From Nitrospirota bacterium (GTDB taxonomy: Bacteria > Nitrospirota > Leptospirillia > Leptospirillales > Leptospirillaceae), in NCBI GenBank assembly GCA_021816465.1, contig JAKAYF010000012.1, positions 1-40,004 on the forward strand: a stretch of 40,004 nucleotides of DNA, read 5' to 3'. Below are positions 16,347-25,644 of the stretch, piece by piece. The position numbers were made by a program, and so were the translations under genes. How positions within the stretch are numbered: position 1 is the first letter of the stretch; every line of letters begins with the position of its first letter. The notes under the pieces were generated by a model, which had not been told where the DNA came from, made no database searches, and saw only the letters and a list, made by a program, of their open reading frames with translations.

Positions 16347-17222
16347 TTGCATCTGCCTCCACCAAACAAGATCGTCGACGCCATGAAAACACTCGAAGGG
16401 GGGGGATTCCCCGTCCGGCGCCCCTTTCCGACAAGTATTATTCATGATGCCGACCCTTTTCTTCTTCTTGACCACATGGGCCCCGTCAACTGGGGAAAAG
16501 GAGAGGCAGTCGGAGCCCCCGACCATCCGCACAAAGGCTTTGAAACGGTGACATATCTCCTTGAAGGAGAGATGGAGCACAAAGACTCCAGGGGCCACTC
16601 CGGAAGAATGGGCCCAATGGACCTTCAGTGGATGACAGCAGGCTCAGGGCTCCTTCATTCCGAGCTTCCATCTCCCCGTTTTCTTGAACAGGGCGGGGTC
16701 ATGAACGGATTCCAGATCTGGATCAACCTTCCGGCCAAACTCAAAAACACCCCACCCCACTATCAGGAAATCTCCGGGGACAGGATTCCATCCCTTCAGA
16801 ACAACGAAAAAACAGGCTTGGTCAAGATTCTTGCAGGAGAACAGTCAGGGGTCAAATCTCCGATAAACACACTGCATGAGGTTTTTATAGGCCATATCAT
16901 TCTCGACCCGGAAGCAACCATCTCCCTTTTGCTCTCACCGGAGGACCGAACACTCCTGTACGTTTTCAAAGGCTCGCTCTCTCCCAATGGAGACAAAATG
17001 GTGATTCGGGAAAGCCAGATGGCACTCTGGGACCCGGATGCCAACCGATCGGACAAGTGGACCCTCAAAAGTACGAAAGAAGGAGTACAGGCGCTTGTCC
17101 TTTCATCCCCGCCAATCGGGGAACCTGTTGCCCGCTATGGGCCTTTCGTGATGAATACCATGGAAGAAATCAGAGAATCCATCGAAGAATATCGATCCGG
17201 AAAATGGGGAGATATCAACTGA
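16347..17222 (+). CDS. Pirin family protein
   Basis: Double-cupin protein of the pirin family (291 aa). The first cupin has DPFLLLDHMGP, APDHPHKGFETVTYLLEGEMEHKDSRG and WMTAGSGLLHSE; the His and Glu residues in HPHKGFETVTY are the metal ligands. The second cupin (about 180-270) includes HEVFIGHIILDPEATISLLLSP. Some pirins show quercetinase activity and others bind regulators; the substrate here cannot be told. TTG at 16347 has AGGAG nine bases upstream. It sits inside the heme cluster, 17 bp after hemC, so it is probably co-transcribed. A run of eight G lies in the codons for EGGGF. Confidence 0.88.
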   Translation: MHLPPPNKIVDAMKTLEGGGFPVRRPFPTSIIHDADPFLLLDHMGPVNWGKGEAVGAPDHPHKGFETVTYLLEGEMEHKDSRGHSGRMGPMDLQWMTAGSGLLHSELPSPRFLEQGGVMNGFQIWINLPAKLKNTPPHYQEISGDRIPSLQNNEKTGLVKILAGEQSGVKSPINTLHEVFIGHIILDPEATISLLLSPEDRTLLYVFKGSLSPNGDKMVIRESQMALWDPDANRSDKWTLKSTKEGVQALVLSSPPIGEPVARYGPFVMNTMEEIRESIEEYRSGKWGDIN

Positions 17223-17352
17223 AACTGCTCTCTTTCCGGCCAAGAACGATCGCAAAATCCTCATTCGAAGAGAGATGACTCCCCCGTCCGGAACACCTGA
17301 ACAGGCCCCCTACAAAAAGACATGATCTATTAGCGTATCGGATAGCAACAAG

Positions 17353-18906
17353 ATGGATAGCATTGCCCCGGAAAAAAAATTTGGAACAGTATACCTTGTT
17401 GGAGGCGGCCCGGGAGACCCGGAGCTACTGACCATAAAGGGAAAAAAGGCACTTGAAAAAGCTCAGGTGGTTCTCTACGACCACCTGTCATCACTGGACC
17501 TTCTGGACCTGGTTCCCGAAACGGCTGAGTATATCGATGTCGGCAAGGAGAGGGGCCACCCGAAACTGGGACAAAGGGAAATAGAAGAACTGATGATCGA
17601 CCGGGCACAAAAAGGACTGACAGTCGTCCGCCTCAAAGGAGGAGACCCTCTCGTTTTTGGTCGGGGCGGAGAGGAAGGCCAGGCCCTTGAAAAGGCCGGG
17701 ATTCCCTATATCATCATTCCAGGAGTGACCTCGGCTATTTCCGTTCCGGCATATGCTGGAGTTCCTGTAAGCCACAGGGATACCAATTCCCGCATTTCCA
17801 TCATCACCGGTCATGGCAGTCCTGACCGCATGACGGACAAGGAAATATCCTCCCTGGCAGTTCCGATGCAAACGCTCATCGTCATGATGGGTGTGGAACA
17901 CATCCAGAAATTGGCCCAAAAACTCCTCGCGGCAGGAAGGAGCAAGGAAACGCCGGTCATGATCGTTCGATGGGGAACGACTTCCGCCCAGACATCATGG
18001 GAAACAACGCTGGATGAACTGTCAGTCCGGACACTTGATCCTCCGGTTAAACCTCCGGCGGTTGTCATCATCGGGGAATCCGCGGGAAAGAATGTCAGGC
18101 TTTCATGGAAACAACATCTTCCACTGACACAAAAAACAGTCATGATTACAAGGGAACGGGATCAGGCAGATTCGCTCAAAAATATCCTGACCTCCCTGGG
18201 CGCAGAGGTAATCATCTGTCCAGCCATCAAAATCGAGCCGCCTGACGACTGGACAGAAACGGACAATGCCATCAGGGAACTGAACCGGTGGAACTGGATC
18301 ATGTTTCTGAGCCCAAATGGTGTTCGGGGGTTCCTGACCCGATTCATTGCTTTGCACCGGGACCTGCGGGAGATCCATGGGCAGAAAATCTTCTCGCTCG
18401 GCCCCCAAACGACAAAAGCTCTCTCCGGGTGGGGAATCATTCCGGACCTTGTTTCCGAAGAGTCCCACGGTCAAGGGGTCATAGAGTCCATGAAAAAGTC
18501 TCTTTTAAAAGGGGAAAAGATTCTCCTGATCAGGGGAGACCGGGGCGACAGGTCCATTCCCGAAGAATTGAGCGCTGCCGGTGGAGATGTCTCTGTCATT
18601 TCCTGTTACCAGAACAGGTTGCCCAGGCTTCTGCCTCATGCCGAAGAGCGGATCAAAGCAAGGATTCATGACGGAACAATTGACGCGATGGTTTTTTACA
18701 GCCCGTCCGCGGTTACCAACATTTTAAGCATGTTTGCGCAACTGGCTCCTTCCATACGCCAGGTACCAGCGTGCGCAATAGGTCCTACCACAAAAAAAGC
18801 CCTCGAATCCGAACACTTTTCAGACATCACTGTTTCAAAGGACACGACCGTTGAGTCAATGGTTCAAGCCATTGGAGAATCACTGAACAAAAAACTTCAG
18901 CACTAA
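17353..18906 (+). CDS. cobA-hemD: Uroporphyrinogen-III C-methyltransferase / uroporphyrinogen-III synthase fusion
   Basis: Two-domain enzyme of 517 aa. Residues about 10-250 are a SUMT (CobA): VYLVGGGPGDPELLTIKG, YDHLSS, VRLKGGDPLVFGRGGEE and IPGVTSAISVPAYAGVPVSHR are all canonical, so it methylates uroporphyrinogen III to precorrin-2. Residues about 260-517 are a HemD domain (VMITRERDQADSLKNILTSLGAEVIICPAIKIEPP, WIMFLSPNGVRGF, FYSPSAVTNI) that cyclises hydroxymethylbilane. It links the heme and the siroheme/cobalamin branches. It follows the pirin after 130 bp and has no clear ribosome site before the ATG. HemB follows 20 bp downstream. Confidence 0.93.
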   Translation: MDSIAPEKKFGTVYLVGGGPGDPELLTIKGKKALEKAQVVLYDHLSSLDLLDLVPETAEYIDVGKERGHPKLGQREIEELMIDRAQKGLTVVRLKGGDPLVFGRGGEEGQALEKAGIPYIIIPGVTSAISVPAYAGVPVSHRDTNSRISIITGHGSPDRMTDKEISSLAVPMQTLIVMMGVEHIQKLAQKLLAAGRSKETPVMIVRWGTTSAQTSWETTLDELSVRTLDPPVKPPAVVIIGESAGKNVRLSWKQHLPLTQKTVMITRERDQADSLKNILTSLGAEVIICPAIKIEPPDDWTETDNAIRELNRWNWIMFLSPNGVRGFLTRFIALHRDLREIHGQKIFSLGPQTTKALSGWGIIPDLVSEESHGQGVIESMKKSLLKGEKILLIRGDRGDRSIPEELSAAGGDVSVISCYQNRLPRLLPHAEERIKARIHDGTIDAMVFYSPSAVTNILSMFAQLAPSIRQVPACAIGPTTKKALESEHFSDITVSKDTTVESMVQAIGESLNKKLQH

Positions 18907-18926
18907 AACACTAAGGGGTATTGACC

Positions 18927-19910
18927 ATGGGATTCCCTATTGATCGCCCAAGACGGCTCAGGAACTCCGAAAACATCCGGAATCTAGTCAAGGAATACAG
19001 GCTCCACCCATCACAGCTGATTTTGCCTCTCTTCATTACATTCGGGCAAAACAAGAAAGAAGCAATCTCTTCCATGCCCGGAGTCTTCAGATACTCCGTC
19101 GACAGACTCTCGCCTGTCATAGAAGAAGCCAGGAAAGTTGGAGTCTCAAGTTTCCTTCTCTTCGGGATTCCGGAAACAAAAGATCTTGAGGCGACACAGG
19201 CACTTAACCCTGAAGGACCAGTACCATCGGCTATCCGTTTCATGAAAAAACATTTTCCGGAAACGACGATCATGACAGATGTCTGCATCGACGAATACAC
19301 CTCCCATGGCCATTGTGGATTCCTTTCACCCGACAACAGGATCGAAAATGACTCAACGCTCACCTGCCTTGCCCGGATGGCTCTGATCCATGCCAGGGCG
19401 GGAGCTGATGTTGTCGCCCCGTCTGACATGATGGACGGGCGAGTGTCGGCCCTACGAACCGCTCTCGACAAGGAAGGCTTTACCGATACACTGATCATGT
19501 CCTATGCAGTCAAATACGCATCCTCCTTTTACGGTCCGTTCAGGGATGCAATGATGTCAGGACCGCAGTTTGGTGACAGGAGCTCCTACCAGATGGATCC
19601 AGCCAGCAGAACAGAGGCGTTAAGAGAGGCCCGACTGGATGTTGAAGAAGGCGCTGACATCCTCATGGTCAAACCGGCACTCCCCTATCTCGACATTTTA
19701 AGGGATGTCAAAAATGCGGTCGACCTTCCCATGTGTGCATACCAGGTCAGCGGTGAATACTCAACATTGGTCGCCGCAGGGCAAAATGGCTGGATCAACC
19801 TTGACAAAGCCATCATGGAAAGCCTCCTGTGCATTCACCGGGCGGGAGCTTCGGCAATCATCACCTACTTCGCAATCCGGGCGGCAGAGCTTCTTCTCAA
19901 GGGAGACTGA
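18927..19910 (+). CDS. hemB: Delta-aminolevulinic acid dehydratase (porphobilinogen synthase)
   Basis: Condenses two 5-aminolevulinates into porphobilinogen. MSYAVKYASSFYGPFRDA and ILMVKPALPYLD carry the two active-site lysines, the second forming the Schiff base. The metal-site motif reads DVCIDEYTSHGHCG: two Cys with an Asp where zinc enzymes have the middle Cys, a mixed form. I choose ATG at 18927 because AAGGGG at 18913-18918 is eight bases upstream; a TTG at 18921 is too close to it. Length is then 327 aa, normal for HemB. Its stop overlaps a 29-codon ORF that bridges to ribF. Confidence 0.95.
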   Translation: MGFPIDRPRRLRNSENIRNLVKEYRLHPSQLILPLFITFGQNKKEAISSMPGVFRYSVDRLSPVIEEARKVGVSSFLLFGIPETKDLEATQALNPEGPVPSAIRFMKKHFPETTIMTDVCIDEYTSHGHCGFLSPDNRIENDSTLTCLARMALIHARAGADVVAPSDMMDGRVSALRTALDKEGFTDTLIMSYAVKYASSFYGPFRDAMMSGPQFGDRSSYQMDPASRTEALREARLDVEEGADILMVKPALPYLDILRDVKNAVDLPMCAYQVSGEYSTLVAAGQNGWINLDKAIMESLLCIHRAGASAIITYFAIRAAELLLKGD

Positions 19911-19999
19911 TGGAAAAGACACTGTCTGGGAAAACCGGTCCGGGAAGATTCTTCGAAACGGGGAAAATCCCGACCAGCGCCGGCACGCATCTCCCATGA
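19910..19999 (+). CDS. Candidate 29-aa bridging ORF between hemB and ribF
   Basis: The ORF starts at an ATG overlapping the hemB stop (TGATG) and ends at a TGA overlapping the ribF start (ATGA), so it fills the gap exactly. AGGGAG lies five bases upstream of its ATG, while ribF itself has no Shine-Dalgarno. The simplest reading is a translational-coupling ORF that delivers ribosomes to ribF. The peptide (starting MEKTLSGKTG) has no recognisable domain. Chance overlap cannot be excluded. Confidence 0.35.
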   Translation: MEKTLSGKTGPGRFFETGKIPTSAGTHLP

Positions 20000-20955
20000 A
20001 AATCATTGAACGATTCTCGGACGAAGGATTTTCTCCACCTGGCAACACATACCCTCCCGGAACCAGAACATTTCTTTCCATAGGCAATTTTGATGGTATC
20101 CACAAAGGACACCAGCAACTCCTCAAAAGACTCGTCACCCTGGCCAGGGAGAATCAGGCACTTGCAACAGTCATCACTTTTTCCCCTCATCCCCTGGAGG
20201 TACTCTTTCCCGAGAAACCTTTCCTCAGAATCATGGACCCTTCCCACAAAGAAAAAATTCTTGAGTCCATCGGAGTGGATATCCTGACGGTTGTTCCTTT
20301 TACCAAAGAACTTTCCAAGATGAACCCCGATGAGTTTACGAAAAATTTCCTGAACAGGCTTTTTCCGTTGGTCGGGCTTATTATCGGAGAAAATTTCAGA
20401 TTTGGACACGAGAGAGCTGGATCTGTTTCCGACTTCAAACGGCTTTTGCCTCCCCTTGGTGTCTCCGTCGAGGTGATTCCTCCAATCATGGAAAACGGCT
20501 CAAGGATATCAAGCTCCCGAATCAGGGATTTGATTCGGGCCGGAGATGTGCGGGAAGCAGGAAAACTTCTCACGCGTCCATTCCAGATCGAAGGTCCCAT
20601 CATCGACGGAGAGAGAAGAGGCAGACGGATCGGCTTCCCGACAATCAACATCCTCCCCCCTCAGGGGAGGATTCTCCCTCCAAATGGGGTTTATGCCACT
20701 GTCACCAGGATCCAGGACAAAATATATCCAGGCGTTTCCTATATAGGGAGCAGACCAACCTTCGGTCAGGGGCAGATCATTTTGGAAACACACCTGTTCG
20801 ATTTTGAAGGCGATCTTTACGGACTCATGGCCGAAGTCTCATTCATCGAGCACCTCAGAGGCGAAAAATCTTTCAGCGGCCCACAGGAACTGATCAATTC
20901 GATTCGGCAGGACTCCGAACAATCCCGAAAGCTCCTCAATGAACTCCCGGGATAA
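19996..20955 (+). CDS. ribF: Bifunctional riboflavin kinase / FAD synthetase
   Basis: Makes FMN and FAD from riboflavin. The N-terminal FAD synthetase half has FLSIGNFDGIHKGHQQLLKR (the HxGH-type nucleotidyltransferase motif), VITFSPHPLEVL and IIGENFRFGHERAG, then ISSSRIRDLIRAGDV. The C-terminal kinase half has RRGRRIGFPTINI and NGVYATVTRIQDKIYPGVSYIGSRPTFG. ATG at 19996 gives 319 aa; the open frame continues upstream into hemB but that part does not look like RibF. No ribosome site precedes this ATG, so translation probably depends on the overlapping 29-codon ORF. It overlaps tilS by 17 nt. Confidence 0.93.
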   Translation: MKIIERFSDEGFSPPGNTYPPGTRTFLSIGNFDGIHKGHQQLLKRLVTLARENQALATVITFSPHPLEVLFPEKPFLRIMDPSHKEKILESIGVDILTVVPFTKELSKMNPDEFTKNFLNRLFPLVGLIIGENFRFGHERAGSVSDFKRLLPPLGVSVEVIPPIMENGSRISSSRIRDLIRAGDVREAGKLLTRPFQIEGPIIDGERRGRRIGFPTINILPPQGRILPPNGVYATVTRIQDKIYPGVSYIGSRPTFGQGQIILETHLFDFEGDLYGLMAEVSFIEHLRGEKSFSGPQELINSIRQDSEQSRKLLNELPG

Positions 20956-22384
20956 ACATCCTCCCGACTTCAGGATTTTTCTTGAAGCGCTGCGGATTTT
21001 CCTTGAGAGGAATCGTCTGTCCGATGCGACGTGGAGAGACTTCAAGGCTTTTGTCGGCGTGTCTGGCGGCGCTGATTCGACCTGCCTCCTTTATACCTTG
21101 TCCATGTTCCCTCCGATCAGGAACGTCCTCACCATCCTTCACTTCAATCACCAGACCGATCCTCACAGAAATAAAAGGGAAGAAGACTTTGTAAAGGATC
21201 AGGCTGTGGCCCTCGGCCTGCCGGTCATTGTCGGATATCGGGAAAAAGATCTCCCGGACTGCTCGGAAGAGACCCTTCGAAGGGAGCGATACCGTTTTTT
21301 CAACCTGCATCTTGATGAAACGCCACATTCGATCCTTTTCCTGGGACACCATCTCTCCGACCAGTCCGAAACGATCCTCATGAACCTTTTCCGCAACAGG
21401 GGCCCAAGAGGGCTTATGGGAATGCAGGAGTTCAGGGAGGGACGCTATGCACGTCCCTTCCTCTCCCTGACCTCGGACGAGATCAGAAAAGGACTTCAGG
21501 AACAGGGCATCGACTATCTCAGAGACCCAAGCAATGAAGACAGCCGATACCTCAGAAACCGGATCAGAAATGAACTGGCACCCCTGATCCGTGAGATATT
21601 TCCTCCCAAAGGAATTGATTCACTTCCTGCACTTGCAGAACAGATCGGAAGGGAACTCACGACAGAGATCAAGAATATCAAGAATCTTCCAGATCATGAG
21701 AGCAGGGGAACCATTCTCATGTCTTTATCACTCTTTCGCTTCCTGTCACCCGTGAGACAGTCCCTATTGCTGGAGGATCTGTGGAAGCATCAGTCCCGGT
21801 GGGGCTTGCCCATCCCACCACCTGGCAATATCCTTCGAAGCATGAACAGAAATCCTCCGATGACGGGACCGATGGGAAACGGGTGGTATGCTTCAATCCA
21901 GTCCGGGAGAATTCGACTTTACCATTCCGAGACAGGAGAAGATCTGGACAAGATCCTCTCTCCGTTTTACAGATTTGAACCACTCGACACCAAAAGCAAT
22001 ATGGACCACAATATAAAGCTTCCAAAGGGTGGAATTATCCGTCTGGAACCAAGTCCCTCCGGAGAGACGACAAACATGTGGGAGAGCGGCAGGAAGATTT
22101 CGAGACAATGCGTTCTCTCCCAGGAAGAACTATCGGGTCTTGTTCTGGGGTATCCTTTCCTGGGAGCCAAAATCAGAAGCAGTGTTTCCGGAAAACCGCC
22201 GAAGCATTTGAACCGGGAACTCCTGAAATCTGGACTCTGCCGGCAGGACAGAAGCCAGACTCCCGTGCTTTATAAAAATGGTGAGGCCCTTTGGGTTCCG
22301 GGGGTCGTTCCACTTCCCAAATCCCCTCTCTCTCAAACGGGATGGGGACTCAAACTGACATACTTTCCCTGGAAGGAGCTCTGA
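20939..22384 (+). CDS. tilS: tRNA(Ile)-lysidine synthetase
   Basis: Modifies C34 of the CAU anticodon of tRNA-Ile to lysidine so that it reads AUA. The PP-loop motif GVSGGADSTCLLY (about 40-52) binds ATP. LHFNHQ, LGHHLSDQSETILMNLFRNRGPRGLMGM and YLRDPSNEDSRYLRNRIRNEL are TilS signatures. The C-terminal 200 residues hold the TilS substrate-binding and C-terminal domains. At 481 aa it is a long-form TilS. The ATG overlaps the ribF end, and hpt begins four bases after its stop, an arrangement (tilS-hpt-ftsH) common in many bacteria. Confidence 0.93.
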   Translation: MNSRDKHPPDFRIFLEALRIFLERNRLSDATWRDFKAFVGVSGGADSTCLLYTLSMFPPIRNVLTILHFNHQTDPHRNKREEDFVKDQAVALGLPVIVGYREKDLPDCSEETLRRERYRFFNLHLDETPHSILFLGHHLSDQSETILMNLFRNRGPRGLMGMQEFREGRYARPFLSLTSDEIRKGLQEQGIDYLRDPSNEDSRYLRNRIRNELAPLIREIFPPKGIDSLPALAEQIGRELTTEIKNIKNLPDHESRGTILMSLSLFRFLSPVRQSLLLEDLWKHQSRWGLPIPPPGNILRSMNRNPPMTGPMGNGWYASIQSGRIRLYHSETGEDLDKILSPFYRFEPLDTKSNMDHNIKLPKGGIIRLEPSPSGETTNMWESGRKISRQCVLSQEELSGLVLGYPFLGAKIRSSVSGKPPKHLNRELLKSGLCRQDRSQTPVLYKNGEALWVPGVVPLPKSPLSQTGWGLKLTYFPWKEL

Positions 22385-22388
22385 GCCG

Positions 22389-22907
22389 TTGGAAAAAATT
22401 TTTGGAAAACCACTGATTACCCACGATGAGATCGTCCACAGGATCAGGGAGCTCGGGATCCAGATCACCGCTGATTACTCCCAAAAAAATCTTATCCTGA
22501 TAGGAGTACTGAAAGGTGCCTATGCTTTTGTTGCCGATCTCTCAAGGGCTATAGGCCTTCCTGCAGGGATTGATTTCATCATGACATCAACCAACGCTGA
22601 CGGAGAAAAAACCATAACGACTCCCACAATGGACCTCAAGTCAGCCGATGTCCTGGTCATCGAAGATATCATCGACTCTGGAGTAACGGCAAAAGTCATT
22701 CTTGAACAACTCACAAAACTTGGAGCTGACAGTGTCAGGATATGCTCCCTTCTGGACAAGCCAGCTGGCAGAAAACTGGACATCACACCTGACTATATCG
22801 GCTTTTCCGTTCCCAACCGCTTTGTCATCGGATACGGACTCGATTACAAAAACAAGTACAGGACACTGCCTTATATCGCGGTTCTCGACGAACGTGCCGG
22901 ATCATAG
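22389..22907 (+). CDS. hpt: Hypoxanthine phosphoribosyltransferase
   Basis: Purine salvage enzyme that joins hypoxanthine or guanine to PRPP. The PRPP-binding motif VLVIEDIIDSGVTAKVI is at about residues 96-112. LIGVLKGAYAFVADL, DFIMTSTNADGE, DKPAGRKL and IGFSVPNRFVIGYGLDY are family features. The 172-aa length is typical. The TTG start at 22389 lies 10 bases from AAGGAG (22373-22378). It stands between tilS and ftsH in the usual bacterial order. Confidence 0.93.
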   Translation: MEKIFGKPLITHDEIVHRIRELGIQITADYSQKNLILIGVLKGAYAFVADLSRAIGLPAGIDFIMTSTNADGEKTITTPTMDLKSADVLVIEDIIDSGVTAKVILEQLTKLGADSVRICSLLDKPAGRKLDITPDYIGFSVPNRFVIGYGLDYKNKYRTLPYIAVLDERAGS

Positions 22908-22918
22908 GTCCGATTTCA

Positions 22919-22948
22919 TTGATGAGAGCGCGATGTCAATGCTAGAAT
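22919..22948 (+). promoter_or_regulatory. Candidate sigma-70-type promoter for ftsH
   Basis: TTGATG (22919-22924), an 18-bp spacer and TAGAAT (22943-22948) lie in the 93-bp gap between hpt and ftsH. Start of transcription would fall about 45 bases before the ftsH ATG. The same TAGAAT hexamer is seen at the candidate promoter upstream of 13064. No heat-shock element was recognised. Confidence 0.35.
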
Positions 22949-23000
22949 GTACGGCATGTTGCTTATTCACGACTAAAAATCAGTACCTCTGGGGGTGTGA

Positions 23001-24800
23001 ATGAAACCGTTTTACAAGAACCTCGCGCTCTGGCTCGTTATTGGGTTGGTTATCTTTCTGGTATTTGACCTCTTTCAGGTACGACAACCTGGATACAAGA
23101 ACCTGATCTTCTCCGATTTCATCTCAAAACTTCAGTCAGACCAGATCAGTGAAGTGACGATCAAGAACAATTACATCAGCGGGGTCATGAAAGACGGATC
23201 CCATTTTAATACCTATGCGGCAAACGACCCGAACCTTGTCTCCGAACTCCAGAAAAAAAACGTACGGATTGTTGCCGTTCCCCCCGAAGAAAATCCATGG
23301 TACCTGAATCTTCTCATTTCATGGGGACCAATCGTTGTGCTGGTACTGTTGTGGATCTTCTTTATGCGTCAGATGCAGACGGGAGGAAACAAAGCCATGT
23401 CTTTCGGTAAATCAAGAGCAAAATTGATCTCTGAGGACAAGAAAAAAATAACGTTTGCCGATGTTGCCGGAGTTGAAGAAGCCAAGGAAGAACTTGTCGA
23501 GATCGTCGATTTCCTTAAGGATCCCTCAAAATTCCAGAGACTGGGCGGCAGGATTCCGAAAGGTGTCCTCGTTGTCGGTCCTCCCGGAACGGGAAAGACC
23601 CTGCTTGCAAAAGCAATTGCAGGAGAGGCAGATGTTCCCTTCTACAATATCAGCGGCTCGGACTTCGTGGAGATGTTTGTCGGAGTCGGAGCATCCCGTG
23701 TAAGGGACCTTTTTGAGCAGGGAAAGAAAAACGCGCCATGCATCATTTTTATCGATGAGATTGATGCAGTCGGTCGACACAGGGGAGCAGGGCTTGGCGG
23801 AGGCCATGACGAGCGTGAACAGACTCTGAATCAGCTACTTGTGGAAATGGACGGATTTGAAAGCAATGAAGGGGTTATTCTTATTGCCGCGACAAACCGG
23901 CCGGACGTCCTTGATCCCGCCCTGTTGAGACCGGGCCGATTTGACAGGCAGATTGTGGTAGGACGCCCCGACCTGCAGGGAAGGATCAAGATCCTTGAGG
24001 TCCATACAAGAAAGATTCCCATCGACTCGTCCGTCAACCTTGAAACAATTGCACGAGGCACCCCAGGATTTGCCGGGGCCGACCTTGCCAATCTGGTCAA
24101 CGAAGCAGCCCTTCTGGCCGCGAGGCGCAACAAGAAAACGGTCGAGATGCCAGACTTCGAAGATGCAAAGGATAAAGTTCTCATGGGCGTTGAACGCCGG
24201 TCGATCCTGATCACCGAAGAAGAAAAGAAGGTCACGGCATTCCATGAAGCTGGCCATACACTCGTGGCAAAGCTCATTCCTGGAACCGACCCTGTACATA
24301 AGGTAACCATCATTCCCCGTGGACGTGCTCTCGGTCTTACCCAGCAGCTTCCGACTGAAGACCGGTACACCTATAAAAAGGAATACCTCCTCAACACCAT
24401 TGCCATTCTGATGGGAGGAAGGGTTGCCGAAGAAATCGTCATGAAAAGCATGACGACCGGAGCCGGAAATGATATCGAACGGGCAACTGACATGGCCAGA
24501 AAGATGGTCTGCGAGTGGGGCATGAGCGACAGGCTTGGACCAATTACATTCGGCAAGAAGGATGAAGAGATCTTTCTTGGGAGAGAAATTTCCCAGCATC
24601 GGGACTACAGCGAATCAACCGCACTTGAAATTGACAGTGAAGTCAGCAGGATTGTCTCAGAGAACTACCAGAGGGCAAAAGATTTGCTCACAACCAATGT
24701 CGTAGCCCTGACCAGTATTGCTGAGGCTCTTTTATCAAAAGAAACCCTTGACGGGGCAGAGGTCGACGAGCTGATTCGCACCGCCAATGCAACCGCCTGA
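23001..24800 (+). CDS. ftsH: ATP-dependent zinc metalloprotease FtsH
   Basis: Membrane-anchored AAA protease for membrane-protein quality control. An N-terminal transmembrane helix (about 8-25), a periplasmic domain and a second helix (about 107-127) precede the AAA domain. Walker A GPPGTGKT (about 194-201), Walker [13 protein letters not shown], the second region of homology ([21 protein letters not shown]) and the zinc-binding HEAGH (415-419) are all intact. The 599-aa length is slightly short for FtsH, with a brief C-terminal tail. It overlaps folP by 14 nt. This is a second regulated protease system in the window besides the proteasome. Confidence 0.96.
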   Translation: MKPFYKNLALWLVIGLVIFLVFDLFQVRQPGYKNLIFSDFISKLQSDQISEVTIKNNYISGVMKDGSHFNTYAANDPNLVSELQKKNVRIVAVPPEENPWYLNLLISWGPIVVLVLLWIFFMRQMQTGGNKAMSFGKSRAKLISEDKKKITFADVAGVEEAKEELVEIVDFLKDPSKFQRLGGRIPKGVLVVGPPGTGKTLLAKAIAGEADVPFYNISGSDFVEMFVGVGASRVRDLFEQGKKNAPCIIFIDEIDAVGRHRGAGLGGGHDEREQTLNQLLVEMDGFESNEGVILIAATNRPDVLDPALLRPGRFDRQIVVGRPDLQGRIKILEVHTRKIPIDSSVNLETIARGTPGFAGADLANLVNEAALLAARRNKKTVEMPDFEDAKDKVLMGVERRSILITEEEKKVTAFHEAGHTLVAKLIPGTDPVHKVTIIPRGRALGLTQQLPTEDRYTYKKEYLLNTIAILMGGRVAEEIVMKSMTTGAGNDIERATDMARKMVCEWGMSDRLGPITFGKKDEEIFLGREISQHRDYSESTALEIDSEVSRIVSENYQRAKDLLTTNVVALTSIAEALLSKETLDGAEVDELIRTANATA

Positions 24801-25644
24801 CACCACCTTACGAATCCGGAACGCCCTGACCGCAAGATCGGGGCCACTGATCATGGGGGTCATGAATGTGACCCCCGATTCGTTTTCACACCTCTCACGC
24901 GTTACATCCCCAAAAGAAGCTTTTGAAAAAGCGCAGATTCTTCTTGATGCCGGAATGGATATGCTCGATATCGGAGCAGAATCGACCCGTCCGGGATTTA
25001 CCCCTATGACAACAGAGATTGAGCTGGGCAGGCTCTTGCCGGTTCTTGACCTTGTTGCCCGCCTTCCCGTGGCTCTTTCGATCGACACAAGGAATCCGGT
25101 TGTCATGGAACGGTCAATGGCTTATTCTCCTCTCATTATCAATGACACGGGTGGACTTGAGGATGACGGATTTCTTCTTCTCATGAAAAAACACGCCAAC
25201 CTTTTGGGGGTAGTCATGCACGGTGCCGGTTCAGGAGTCAGTCATCACAAAAAAGAGATTGGCCGGCCGGTCACTGAATCTGTTTCAGATTATCTCGGAT
25301 CAAGACTCAAAGAGATCTCAGAAACCGGGATTGGAGCAGAGAGACTGCTCTTTGACCCTGGAATCGGATTCGGGAAAACCACAGAGGAGAATATCCATCT
25401 GATCAGACACATCAGTGAGCTGATCCCCGGCTACCCGATCCTTCTCGGTGTTTCAAGGAAGAGATTCCTTGGTGAGATCACCCGGGAAGAAATCCCTGAA
25501 AACAGGGACCCTCAGACACTGGCTGTGTTGGCTCTGGTCTTCAGGAAGATTTCGATCTTCAGGGTCCACGACGTCAAGGGAGCCGTTGCCTTCCGAAACG
25601 CATTCAATGCCATCAGTGCCGGGATGAATCATCATGGGCCTTAA
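24787..25644 (+). CDS. folP: Dihydropteroate synthase
   Basis: Joins p-aminobenzoate to dihydropterin pyrophosphate in folate synthesis; the sulfonamide target. [60 protein letters not shown] and [14 protein letters not shown] are the canonical motifs along the TIM barrel. Length is 285 aa. It overlaps ftsH at its start and cdaA by 11 nt at its end, so the genes are translated in a coupled chain. The ftsH-folP-cdaA order is common in bacteria. Confidence 0.95.
   Translation: MQPPDTTLRIRNALTARSGPLIMGVMNVTPDSFSHLSRVTSPKEAFEKAQILLDAGMDMLDIGAESTRPGFTPMTTEIELGRLLPVLDLVARLPVALSIDTRNPVVMERSMAYSPLIINDTGGLEDDGFLLLMKKHANLLGVVMHGAGSGVSHHKKEIGRPVTESVSDYLGSRLKEISETGIGAERLLFDPGIGFGKTTEENIHLIRHISELIPGYPILLGVSRKRFLGEITREEIPENRDPQTLAVLALVFRKISIFRVHDVKGAVAFRNAFNAISAGMNHHGP

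Noticed and set aside
16398-16405. Run of eight G in the pirin gene
   Set aside because: It encodes the conserved EGGGF turn, so it is explained by codon choice. The equal-length G run in the partial gene at 39258-39265 is therefore also weak evidence for phase variation.
19705-19995. Longer N-terminus for ribF reaching into hemB
   Set aside because: The upstream part is a shadow of hemB in another frame and does not resemble RibF; the ATG at 19996 gives a normal protein.
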